Source: an uncultured Eubacterium sp.
GTDB lineage: Bacteria > Bacillota > Clostridia > Oscillospirales > Acutalibacteraceae
Direction of reading: 5' to 3'
DNA: 30,044 bases
Assembly (NCBI GenBank): GCA_910577215.1
Contig: CAJTMQ010000016.1
Location: 1-30,044, forward strand
The first letter of the stretch is position 1. Each line of letters opens with the position of its first letter. Position numbers and translations under genes: made by a program. The notes beneath the pieces were generated by a model. That model made no database searches. It worked only from the letters and a program-made list of their open reading frames with translations, and was not told where the DNA came from. This document shows, in pieces, positions 14,846-22,477 of the stretch.

Positions 14846-15613
14846 TTATTTGCTTGCTGCCTTGACAATAATTGAGAAATCCTCTGCCTTAAGAGATGCA
14901 CCGCCGATAAGACCGCCGTCTACATTTTCCTTTGAAAGAAGCTCATCAGCATTCTTTGCATTCATTGAGCCGCCGTACTGAACAACAAAAGCATCTGCTG
15001 CAGCCTTACCGTAAAGCTCAGCAATTACGGAACGGATATAACCGTTAACCTCATCTGCCTGATCTGCTGTTGCGGTTTTGCCTGTGCCGATCGCCCAAAC
15101 AGGCTCGTAAGCAATAATAACATTCTTAAGCTCTTCCTCAGTTACGCCCTGAAGCGCAACCTTTGTCTGAAGACCTACAACCTCAAATGTAACACCCTGC
15201 TCTCTTTCAGCAAGAACCTCACCAACGCAAAGAATTACTTTAAGACCGTTATCAAGAGCCGCACGAACACGCTTATTAACTGTTTCGTCTGTTTCACCGA
15301 AATACTGACGGCGCTCTGAGTGGCCGATAATTACATAAGGAACACCCATTGCCTTAAGCATAGGAGCGGAAACCTCAGCTGTGAAGGCACCGCTTTCAGC
15401 CCAGTGGCAGTTTTCTGCACCAACCATAATGTTTGAACCTGCAGTTGCATCAAGTGCTGCCTGCAAATCAACAAACGGTGCACAGATAACAACATCACAA
15501 TCTGCATCTGCAACAAGCGGTTTCATTTCATTAAGAAGTGCAGTTGTTTCTGCAGGAGTGTTATTCATTTTCCAGTTACCTGCAATAACTGCTTTACGAA
15601 GATTTTTGTTCAT
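14846..15613 (-). CDS. tpiA: Triosephosphate isomerase
   Basis: TpiA interconverts dihydroxyacetone phosphate and glyceraldehyde-3-phosphate. The 255-residue protein is of family length and has all catalytic residues: NWKMN (N13, K15), IIGHSERR (H98), and AYEPVWAIGTGKTAT (E170), with the phosphate-binding YGGSMN and GGLIGGASL near the C-terminus. A GAGG ribosome site is 8 bases before the ATG. It lies 30 bases after pgk and before gpmI in one operon of lower glycolysis. Confidence 0.98.
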   Translation of the reverse strand: MNKNLRKAVIAGNWKMNNTPAETTALLNEMKPLVADADCDVVICAPFVDLQAALDATAGSNIMVGAENCHWAESGAFTAEVSAPMLKAMGVPYVIIGHSERRQYFGETDETVNKRVRAALDNGLKVILCVGEVLAEREQGVTFEVVGLQTKVALQGVTEEELKNVIIAYEPVWAIGTGKTATADQADEVNGYIRSVIAELYGKAAADAFVVQYGGSMNAKNADELLSKENVDGGLIGGASLKAEDFSIIVKAASK

Positions 15614-15643
15614 AGTATATACCTCTTTATCATTAATATTTAA

Positions 15644-16843
15644 TCAGTCTTTATCATTGAGAGCCACAATGCCCGGAAGTTCTTTACCCTCAAGGAATTC
15701 AAGAGAAGCGCCGCCGCCTGTTGAAATATGGCTCATTTTATCACTGAATCCAAGCTTTGTAACAGCAGCAACCGAATCACCGCCGCCAACGATTGAGATT
15801 GCGCCTGACTCAGCAACTGCATTTGCAACCGCAATTGTGCCTGCTGCAAAGTTCTCCCATTCTGAAACACCCATAGGTCCATTCCAGATAATTGTACCTG
15901 CACCCTTGATTGCGTTTGTGAATAATTCCTGTGATTTAGGACCGATATCAAGACCCATCCAGCCATCAGGTATTTCATCACTGTTTACAACCTGCGCTTC
16001 TGTATTTTCATCATATTCCTTACCAACCTTGTTATCAACAGGAATCAGGAACTTAACGCCCTTAGCTTCTGCATCCTTCATCATCTGACCTGCATTTTCA
16101 ACCTGCTCCTCTTCAAGAAGAGATGTACCGATACTATGACCAAGAGATTTCATGAAAGTATAGGCCATACCGCCGCCGATGATGAGAGTATCGCACTTAT
16201 CAAGAAGATTGGTGATTACGCCGATTTTATCTGAAACCTTTGCACCACCGAGGATTGCAACAAGCGGACGCTTAGGATCAGCAAGTGCACCGCCCATAAA
16301 CTCAATTTCCTTCTGAATAAGATAACCGCAAACAGCAGGAAGATACGCAGCAACACCTGTTGTTGAGCAATGTGCTCTGTGAGCTGTGCCGAAAGCATCA
16401 TTAACAAAAATATCTGCAAGAGAAGCAAGTTCCTTTGAGAAGTTTTCCTCATTCTTGGTTTCTTCTTTTCTGTAGCGAACATTTTCAAGAAGCATAACAT
16501 CTCCGTCTTCAAGAGCAGCAGCCATAGCCTTTGCATTTTCGCCAACAACATTTTCATCTTCGGCAAGCTTTACTTCCTTGCCAAGGTACTCTGAAAGTCT
16601 TGCAGCAACAGGAGCAAGGCTGAATTCAGGCTTATATTCACCCTTTGGTCTGCCAAGATGAGAGCAAAGAATAACCTTTGCACCGTTTTCAACAAGATAC
16701 TTGATTGTAGGAAGAGCAGCTACAATTCTTTTATCGTTTGTGATTTCTCCATCCTTAAGCGGAACATTGAAATCGCAGCGTGCAAGAACTTTTTTGCCTT
16801 TAACATCAATATCTTCGATTGTTTTTTTATTTAATGCGTTCAT
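15644..16843 (-). CDS. pgk: Phosphoglycerate kinase
   Basis: Pgk transfers phosphate from 1,3-bisphosphoglycerate to ADP, the first ATP-yielding step of glycolysis. The 399-residue protein has VLARCDFNVPLKDGEI, the substrate-binding HLGRPKG, GGAKVSDKIGVI, the nucleotide site GPMGVSEWENFAAGT and the C-terminal IVGGGDSVAAV with STGGGASLEFLEG. It is first in pgk-tpiA-gpmI; gapA, often upstream in Firmicutes, is not adjacent here (a glycosyltransferase is). An AGAGAGG site precedes the ATG and a good promoter lies about 50 bases upstream. Confidence 0.98.
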   Translation of the reverse strand: MNALNKKTIEDIDVKGKKVLARCDFNVPLKDGEITNDKRIVAALPTIKYLVENGAKVILCSHLGRPKGEYKPEFSLAPVAARLSEYLGKEVKLAEDENVVGENAKAMAAALEDGDVMLLENVRYRKEETKNEENFSKELASLADIFVNDAFGTAHRAHCSTTGVAAYLPAVCGYLIQKEIEFMGGALADPKRPLVAILGGAKVSDKIGVITNLLDKCDTLIIGGGMAYTFMKSLGHSIGTSLLEEEQVENAGQMMKDAEAKGVKFLIPVDNKVGKEYDENTEAQVVNSDEIPDGWMGLDIGPKSQELFTNAIKGAGTIIWNGPMGVSEWENFAAGTIAVANAVAESGAISIVGGGDSVAAVTKLGFSDKMSHISTGGGASLEFLEGKELPGIVALNDKD

Positions 16844-16893
16844 TGTAATACCTCTCTTTTATTTTTATAATTGTGAAGTTTTATACATCAATT

Positions 16894-16922
16894 ATTATAA
16901 AATATATCCCTATCAAAATCAA
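16894..16922 (-). promoter_or_regulatory. Promoter of pgk-tpiA-gpmI
   Basis: TTGATT (16922-16917), 17 bases, perfect TATAAT (16899-16894) on the minus strand. Confidence 0.8.
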
Positions 16923-16991
16923 TACATATTTTTCCACAGAGATAAAGTTATTATTCGTTAACATTTTGTCAAACTTAATGAAAAAGGGCAG

Positions 16992-17024
16992 AAAAAAGCA
17001 GCAAAGGCAATTCACCTTTGCTAC
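16992..17024 (-). terminator. Terminator overlapping the glycosyltransferase stop codon
   Basis: A 10-bp stem (16998-17007 with 17015-17024, one G-T pair) with a 7-base loop is followed on the minus strand by TTTTTT. The TAG stop codon (17021-17023) lies inside the 5' arm, so a terminating ribosome would cover the hairpin. Confidence 0.82.
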
Positions 17025-19228
17025 AATTTCAGTATTCTTCGCAATATTCTTTTTATTCTGCCCTTAAAGGTTCTCTCATAAGCCGCACGTTTTTCCGCTG
17101 CAACTCTTTCAGCCTCAAGTCTTTCAAGCTCCTGTTTTCGTGCTTTTTCCTCTTCAATTGCTCTTTCAATTGCTCTTTCGCACTGATTTTTATACTTATC
17201 CATAAGAGCTTTTTCTTTTATATCCTTTATGGTTCTGCGTAAAATTTTTATATCCTTTCTGTGGTTCATTGCAATCTTAATATAAAAATAGTAATCCATG
17301 CCGTTTTTTTCATCAAGGCTCAATATAAAACTTTTCAGCTGTTCCTCTTCCGCTTCGCTTGCATAATTACAGCTAAGGAAACAGCTTCGTTTAAGCTGAA
17401 CCAGAAGTGCTTCATAGAATTCCGGATCACTGCCGAAATTGTTTTCCGTTGCAATACGCTCTATGTTTTTGATTACGCTGTAATAATTATAGGAGCTTTT
17501 TATACCTGCAGAGCCTGTCATTATGGAATCAGCCCTTAAACGCCTGTTATAAAGGTCTATATCTGCATAACGCACACGCTTTGCATAAAAAAGACATAGA
17601 ATTGTAAACGGATTGTCTTCATATATTAATCCTTCAATAAATGAAATATTATTCTTTGTCAGTAAATCTTTTCTTATAAGCTGAAGGCAGACAGATGGTT
17701 TGTATTCGGCATTTTGGCTCATTATAATAAACATTTCTCTTCCGGTCATAACTCCGTTATATTCTGCTTTGCGATTATAACTAGAATCGTAATCTGTTTC
17801 AACACCAAACTCATGAAATGTTTTTGCACAGAAAAAGAGCTGATCAAGATCATCCTTTTTTGCCTCAGCATAAAGATATTCAATCGCCCTCGGCTCAATA
17901 TAATCATCACTGTCTAAAAACAGAATGTACTCACCTTTTGCCTGAGTTATGCCCGCATTCCTTGCTGATGAAAGTCCTCCGTTTGTTTTATTTATTACGG
18001 AAACTCTGCTGTCACTCTTCTCGTATTCCGCAAGAATTTCACCGGAGCTGTCTGTGGAACCGTCATTTACACATATAATTTCAATATCTTTAAGAGAATT
18101 GTTTATGACCGAATCAATACATTCTTTAAGATAATCTTCAACATTATATACGGGGATGATAACCGATACCTTAACTTTTCCGTCAGTCTTGATTTCAAAG
18201 GGACATTTCCATTCATTAATATCAATTTTTGAGCTTTCGCAGACAGTAACATTATGTGCTTCATCCCACAGTTCCGCAGAGCTTCCTTCCATAAAATCAA
18301 TGAGTCTGACATAATCTGCCTTTTTATAGAAATAGCCTCTTGTATGACTGAAAACACTCAAGTGGTACAAATAGGAATTTCTGAGCTTATCTGCAATAAT
18401 TATATAATTTTCCTTATCTGTAATTTTGTCAAGCACATAAAAAGATGTGCTTAAGGCTCTGTTTGCAAAGCTTTGCTCAAATTTTGCAAATAAGCCTTTT
18501 TTCTGAAGTTCTTTTTTTAAGGCATAAAGCGATACATAAAAATCTTCATTAAGCTCTGATGTTTTACCCTGAAGGCTTGTTTCATTATCAACTCTATAAT
18601 TAACAAAAGCTTCATTAATATAAGTTATTCTTTCGGCACATGCAAGTGAAGAATAAACAAAAAACAAATCATTTGTTTTCTTAAGAGGCTGAAACCGAAA
18701 GTCATTTTCAATAATAAATTCTCTTTTAAAAAGTTTAGTCCACGGAGCGGGATTTATTGCATTAAATATTCTTAATCTGATTTCTTCTGCCGAAAACGGA
18801 GTTTTATCCGGCAGAAAATCAACATTAAGATAATGCTTTACCGCTTTTATTTCACCTGTTTTCTCATTATAATTTTTAGCATTGCAAAGGCAGATTTCAG
18901 CATGATCACTTTCAATTTTATTATACATTGAAAGAAGCATATCCGGTTCAAAAAAATCATCGGCATCAAGGAAAATAACATATTTACCTGTTGAAGCATT
19001 TAAGCCGTTATTTCTTGCAACTCCTGCATAACTGTTTTTCTGCCGTAAAAGTGAAATTCTGCAGTCTTTTTCGGAAAATTTTTCAATAATTTCAACCGAG
19101 CGGTCCTCAGAGCCATCATCAACACATATAATTTCAATTTCCTTAAGAGTCTGATTCAAAAGACTTTCAAGGCACTGCTCAAGATATTTTTCAGCATTAT
19201 AAACAGGAATAATAACAGATACTTTCAT
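17021..19228 (-). CDS. Tandem-domain family 2 glycosyltransferase
   Basis: The 735-residue protein contains two complete GT-A (GT2) domains, so it may add two sugars or alternate between two linkages onto a polysaccharide or wall polymer. Domain 1 begins VSVIIPVYNAEKYL with VDDGSEDRS and the metal site DADDF at about residue 87. Domain 2 begins near residue 352 (VSVIIPVYNVEDYL, VNDGSTDSS) with DSDDY near 437. The two are similar enough to suggest an internal duplication. About the last 55 residues are a highly charged coiled coil (E/R/K/A) ending in a basic amphipathic tail, possibly a membrane-surface anchor; there is no transmembrane helix. It has a strong promoter divergent from a wall hydrolase, with no other polysaccharide genes nearby. 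Confidence 0.92.
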   Translation of the reverse strand: MKVSVIIPVYNAEKYLEQCLESLLNQTLKEIEIICVDDGSEDRSVEIIEKFSEKDCRISLLRQKNSYAGVARNNGLNASTGKYVIFLDADDFFEPDMLLSMYNKIESDHAEICLCNAKNYNEKTGEIKAVKHYLNVDFLPDKTPFSAEEIRLRIFNAINPAPWTKLFKREFIIENDFRFQPLKKTNDLFFVYSSLACAERITYINEAFVNYRVDNETSLQGKTSELNEDFYVSLYALKKELQKKGLFAKFEQSFANRALSTSFYVLDKITDKENYIIIADKLRNSYLYHLSVFSHTRGYFYKKADYVRLIDFMEGSSAELWDEAHNVTVCESSKIDINEWKCPFEIKTDGKVKVSVIIPVYNVEDYLKECIDSVINNSLKDIEIICVNDGSTDSSGEILAEYEKSDSRVSVINKTNGGLSSARNAGITQAKGEYILFLDSDDYIEPRAIEYLYAEAKKDDLDQLFFCAKTFHEFGVETDYDSSYNRKAEYNGVMTGREMFIIMSQNAEYKPSVCLQLIRKDLLTKNNISFIEGLIYEDNPFTILCLFYAKRVRYADIDLYNRRLRADSIMTGSAGIKSSYNYYSVIKNIERIATENNFGSDPEFYEALLVQLKRSCFLSCNYASEAEEEQLKSFILSLDEKNGMDYYFYIKIAMNHRKDIKILRRTIKDIKEKALMDKYKNQCERAIERAIEEEKARKQELERLEAERVAAEKRAAYERTFKGRIKRILRRILKL

Positions 19229-19262
19229 ATTGCTTTATCCTCCTAAGTTTAGATACATTATT

Positions 19263-19291
19263 AGTATAATCATTATTCGTAGATGTGTCAA
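19263..19291 (-). promoter_or_regulatory. Promoter of the tandem glycosyltransferase
   Basis: TTGACA (19291-19286), 17 bases, TATACT (19268-19263) on the minus strand, about 35 bases before the ATG; a TAGGAGGA ribosome site follows. Confidence 0.88.
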
Positions 19292-19334
19292 TTATAATAA
19301 TTTGTGTAAATTTATTACAAAAGATGAAAAAAAG

Positions 19335-19379
19335 TTGACAAAATCAACAAAACAATGTTACCATTATTCGTGCTAAAAT
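19335..19379 (+). promoter_or_regulatory. Promoter region of the secreted glucosaminidase
   Basis: Two possibilities: TTGACA (19335-19340) with TACCAT (19359-19364) at an 18-base spacing, or an extended -10 TGC-TAAAAT (19371-19379) with no good -35. I cannot choose between them. Confidence 0.55.
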
Positions 19380-19414
19380 AAATTTAGTATAAAGATAAAG
19401 GAGAATTATAAATT

Positions 19415-22378
19415 ATGAAAAAACGAATAATCTCTTTAATGCTTTCCATTGCTATTCTATTATGCATTATGCCAGCAATTCCGGTTTCTTCAGAAGCGGC
19501 AGATTTTGCAACGCAGCTCAGAAGCAAGGGCTTTACCGAGTCATATATAACAAAGCTTGTAGAGCTGCACAAAAAATATCCTAATTGGAATTTTGAGCCG
19601 CTTATAACTAATGAAGACTGGACCACTGCTGTTGCGCAGGAAAGAACACCGCATTCACAGCAGCTTATTCAAAGATATTCCGGCAATAACGGAAAAGGTT
19701 ACTATTGTGCTGATTCCACCTGCTATAGAAACGGAAATTATATTGTGCACGAAGGGTCAAACTGGGTTGCAGCCTCACAGACGGCTGTTGAATATTATAT
19801 GGACCCAAGAAATTTTCTTGATGAAAAATACATTTTCCAGTTTGAATCAACTGCATATGATGCATCTCACTCTGTTGCGGGAGTAGAAACAATACTTTCG
19901 GGAACATGGATGCATAATGCCAATATCACATATAAAAATGCACAGGGTCGAACCGTAGACTATTCACCTGCAACGAAATATTCAGCAGCAATTATGGCTG
20001 CAGCAAAAAACAGCGGACTTTCTGCTTATTACCTTGCATCTAAAATTGTGCAGGAGGTTGGCGGCAGAACCAATTCCGCAGGAGGTGCAAGCGGCACCAA
20101 TTCACGCTATCCCGGAATTTACAATTACTACAATATCGGTGCTTACACCGGTGCACTGGACGGGCTTAAATGGGCTGCAACCTCAAGTTCGGGGTACACA
20201 ACAAATGCAAATTCAAATTTAAGAAAATCTCCAACAACAAACAGTTCCCGCATTGTATTAATTCCAAACGGAACAAAGCTTACCTACAATTCACAAACAC
20301 AAAAACAATCCGATGGTCATATATGGTATAACGTTACCGTAACCGTAAGCGGCAAAACCTACACGGGATATATCCGTTCCGACCTTGTAAATAACGGATC
20401 GGATAAATATAACAGACCATGGACAAACCCTTACCTTTCAATCTACAACGGTGCTGTTTACATAGCGAACAACTTTGGAGCAACACAATACACAGGTTAT
20501 CTCCAAAAATTCAATGTTAATCCTGCATCAGGTTCAAGCCTGCACAGCCACGAATATATGGCAAATGTTCAGGCAGCAGCTTCTGAGTCATTAAAAGCAT
20601 ATAACGGCTACAAAAGTGCAAATCTCCTGTCACAGGCACGCACTTTCTCTATTCCCGTTTACAAAAATATGCCTAATGATGTGGCAAAGGTTTCAAATGT
20701 AAAGGTTTCACTTGTTGCACCAAATAAGGCTGTAGTTTCTTATAACAAGGTTTCCGATATTACCGGTTACGATATTCAGGTAAGCGTAAATAACGGCAGC
20801 TGGACTCATTATGTTCATACCACCTATTTATCCAAGGAATGGGAATTTCAAGAGGCTGCCAACTACCAGCTCAGGGTAAGAACATATACCTTAATTGACG
20901 GATACTACTATTATAATGATAACTGGTCTGATACCATATCGTTTTCCACCAAGCGGCTATCCGCAAGTATACCAAAGGTTCAGAACTTTACCATTACCAA
21001 TGCACTGCCTAACGGAAAAGCTACCGTTTCCTGTGCAAAAGACCCCAAGGCAAGCGGTTATCAGATTCAGATTAGAAAAAACGGCGGTGCATGGACACAT
21101 TACGTTCATACAGGTTATTGGACTAAGGAATGGGCCTTTGAGCCTAACACCGATTATCAGATCAGAATGAGAGCCTATGATATTTATAACGGAAAATACT
21201 CCTATTCATCCAATTGGTCTGAAATATTAAGCTTTACAACAAAAAATACACTTCCAAAGGTTACAAACTTTACTGTAACAAATATACTGCCTAACGGAAA
21301 AGCTACTGTTTCCTGTGCTAAAGACCCTAAGGCAAACGGCTATCAGATTCAAATTAAAGAAAACGGCAGTGACTGGAAGCATTACGTTCATACCGGTTAC
21401 TGGACTAAGGAATGGAATTTTGATCCAAACAAAGATTATCAGATCAGAATGAGGTCTTACTACTATTTAGACGGTAAATATTACTATTCTTCCAATTGGT
21501 CTGATACATTAAGTTTTTCAACAAAGAACAAACTTCCTAAGGTTAGCAATTTTACTGTTACAAATGTTCAACCTGACGGAAAAGCTACCGTTTCCTGCAC
21601 AAAGGATCCTAATGCCACAGGCTATCAGATTCAGATTAAAGAAAACGGCGGTGACTGGAAGCATTACGTTCATACCGGTTACTGGACAAAAGAATGGAAT
21701 TTTGATCGAAACAAAGACTATCAGATCAGGATGAGATCTTATTACTATCTTGATGGTAAATACTATTATTCTTCCAATTGGTCTGACACTTTAAGTTTTT
21801 CAACAAAGCGTTCTTCTATTCCAAAAGTTACAAACTTTACCGTTACAAGTATATGGCCTGACGGAAGAGCTACTGTTTCCTGTGCAAGAGATCCTTTGGC
21901 AACAGGCTACCAGATTCAGATTAAGGAAAACGGCGGCGACTGGAAACACTATGTTCATACAGGCTACTGGACCAAGGAGTGGACTTTTGAAAAAGGTAAA
22001 AACTACCTGATAAGAATGAGGGCTTATGATATTATTGACGGTCAATATTACTATTCAAACAATTGGTCCGATACATTAAGTTTTTCAACAAAACGTACAA
22101 TTCCTCAGGTTACAGACTTTACTGTTACAAACATAAAGGCAGGCGGTTTTGCTACTGTTTCCTGTGCAAGAGATCCTTTTGCTGACGGTTACCAGATTCA
22201 AATCAAAGAAGAAGGCGGAGACTGGAAGCATTATGTTCACACAGGCTACTGGACTAAGGAATGGACATTTACTTCCGGCAGAAAATATCAGATAAGAATG
22301 AGAGCTTATGACATTATTGACGGTCAATATGCTTATTCACCAAATTGGTCTGATACATTAACCTTTACTGCAAAATAA
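19415..22378 (+). CDS. Secreted cell-wall glucosaminidase with inserted SH3 domain and six fibronectin-like repeats
   Basis: The 987-residue protein has a signal peptide (residues 1 to about 28, MKKRIISLMLSIAILLC...), then a glucosaminidase domain of the GH73-like type that cuts the glycan strands of peptidoglycan. Its first part (about 30-257) contains LHKKYPNWNFEPL and the likely catalytic glutamate in KIVQEVGGRT (E214). A bacterial SH3 domain (about 258-325, NLRKSPTTNSSRI... GYIRSDLV) interrupts it; the second part (about 335-400) has TNPYLSIYNGAVYIANNF and TGYLQKFNV...HEYMANVQAA. From residue 423 six repeats of 92-96 residues follow. There is no LPXTG or membrane anchor, so it is released or wall-bound through SH3/repeats. 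The ribosome site is AAAGGAGA. Confidence 0.9.
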   Translation: MKKRIISLMLSIAILLCIMPAIPVSSEAADFATQLRSKGFTESYITKLVELHKKYPNWNFEPLITNEDWTTAVAQERTPHSQQLIQRYSGNNGKGYYCADSTCYRNGNYIVHEGSNWVAASQTAVEYYMDPRNFLDEKYIFQFESTAYDASHSVAGVETILSGTWMHNANITYKNAQGRTVDYSPATKYSAAIMAAAKNSGLSAYYLASKIVQEVGGRTNSAGGASGTNSRYPGIYNYYNIGAYTGALDGLKWAATSSSGYTTNANSNLRKSPTTNSSRIVLIPNGTKLTYNSQTQKQSDGHIWYNVTVTVSGKTYTGYIRSDLVNNGSDKYNRPWTNPYLSIYNGAVYIANNFGATQYTGYLQKFNVNPASGSSLHSHEYMANVQAAASESLKAYNGYKSANLLSQARTFSIPVYKNMPNDVAKVSNVKVSLVAPNKAVVSYNKVSDITGYDIQVSVNNGSWTHYVHTTYLSKEWEFQEAANYQLRVRTYTLIDGYYYYNDNWSDTISFSTKRLSASIPKVQNFTITNALPNGKATVSCAKDPKASGYQIQIRKNGGAWTHYVHTGYWTKEWAFEPNTDYQIRMRAYDIYNGKYSYSSNWSEILSFTTKNTLPKVTNFTVTNILPNGKATVSCAKDPKANGYQIQIKENGSDWKHYVHTGYWTKEWNFDPNKDYQIRMRSYYYLDGKYYYSSNWSDTLSFSTKNKLPKVSNFTVTNVQPDGKATVSCTKDPNATGYQIQIKENGGDWKHYVHTGYWTKEWNFDRNKDYQIRMRSYYYLDGKYYYSSNWSDTLSFSTKRSSIPKVTNFTVTSIWPDGRATVSCARDPLATGYQIQIKENGGDWKHYVHTGYWTKEWTFEKGKNYLIRMRAYDIIDGQYYYSNNWSDTLSFSTKRTIPQVTDFTVTNIKAGGFATVSCARDPFADGYQIQIKEEGGDWKHYVHTGYWTKEWTFTSGRKYQIRMRAYDIIDGQYAYSPNWSDTLTFTAK
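20681..22375 (+). repeat. Six tandem fibronectin-type repeats in the glucosaminidase
   Basis: Repeat units start at about 20681, 20969, 21251, 21533, 21818 and 22100 (residues 423, 519, 613, 707, 802, 896), each 276-288 bases. Every unit has a segment of the form W-x-HYVHT-x-Y-x-[ST]KEW and ends NWSD/E-x-[IL]-x-F. The first is the most divergent; the third and fourth are the most alike, pointing to recent duplication or gene conversion. The fold (fibronectin type III-like) is inferred from length and strand pattern. Confidence 0.9.
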
Positions 22379-22394
22379 ATACGCTGCAAGATAA

Positions 22395-22430
22395 AAAGGA
22401 CTGAGACAATATTTGTCTCAGTCCTTTTTT
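22395..22430 (+). terminator. Terminator of the glucosaminidase gene
   Basis: A 15-bp perfect stem (22395-22409 with 22413-22427) closes a 3-base loop and runs into a T tract (to 22431). Confidence 0.92.
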
Positions 22431-22436
22431 TACAAA

Positions 22437-22466
22437 AAACAACCCGAAGGAAGAATCCTTCGGGTT
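22437..22466 (-). terminator. Terminator of pckG
   Basis: An 11-bp stem (22441-22451 with 22456-22466) with a 4-base loop is followed on the minus strand by GTTTTTTG. It stands back to back with the glucosaminidase terminator. Confidence 0.9.
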
Positions 22467-22477
22467 TGAATTATAAA

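Noticed and set aside
15381..16088. A 235-codon plus-strand open frame opposite tpiA and pgk
   Set aside because: Both real genes are full length with catalytic residues, and the frame spans the end of one and most of the other, so it is a shadow.
16950..19371. ATTATTCGT repeated at 16950, 19272 and 19363 in intergenic DNA near the glycosyltransferase
   Set aside because: In AT-rich intergenic DNA a 9-10 base match among a few hundred bases is expected by chance; the positions relative to promoters are not consistent.
20681..22375. CRISPR-like or satellite repeat
   Set aside because: The periodicity is about 280 bases, stays in frame and encodes a conserved protein module; it is a domain repeat, not an array.
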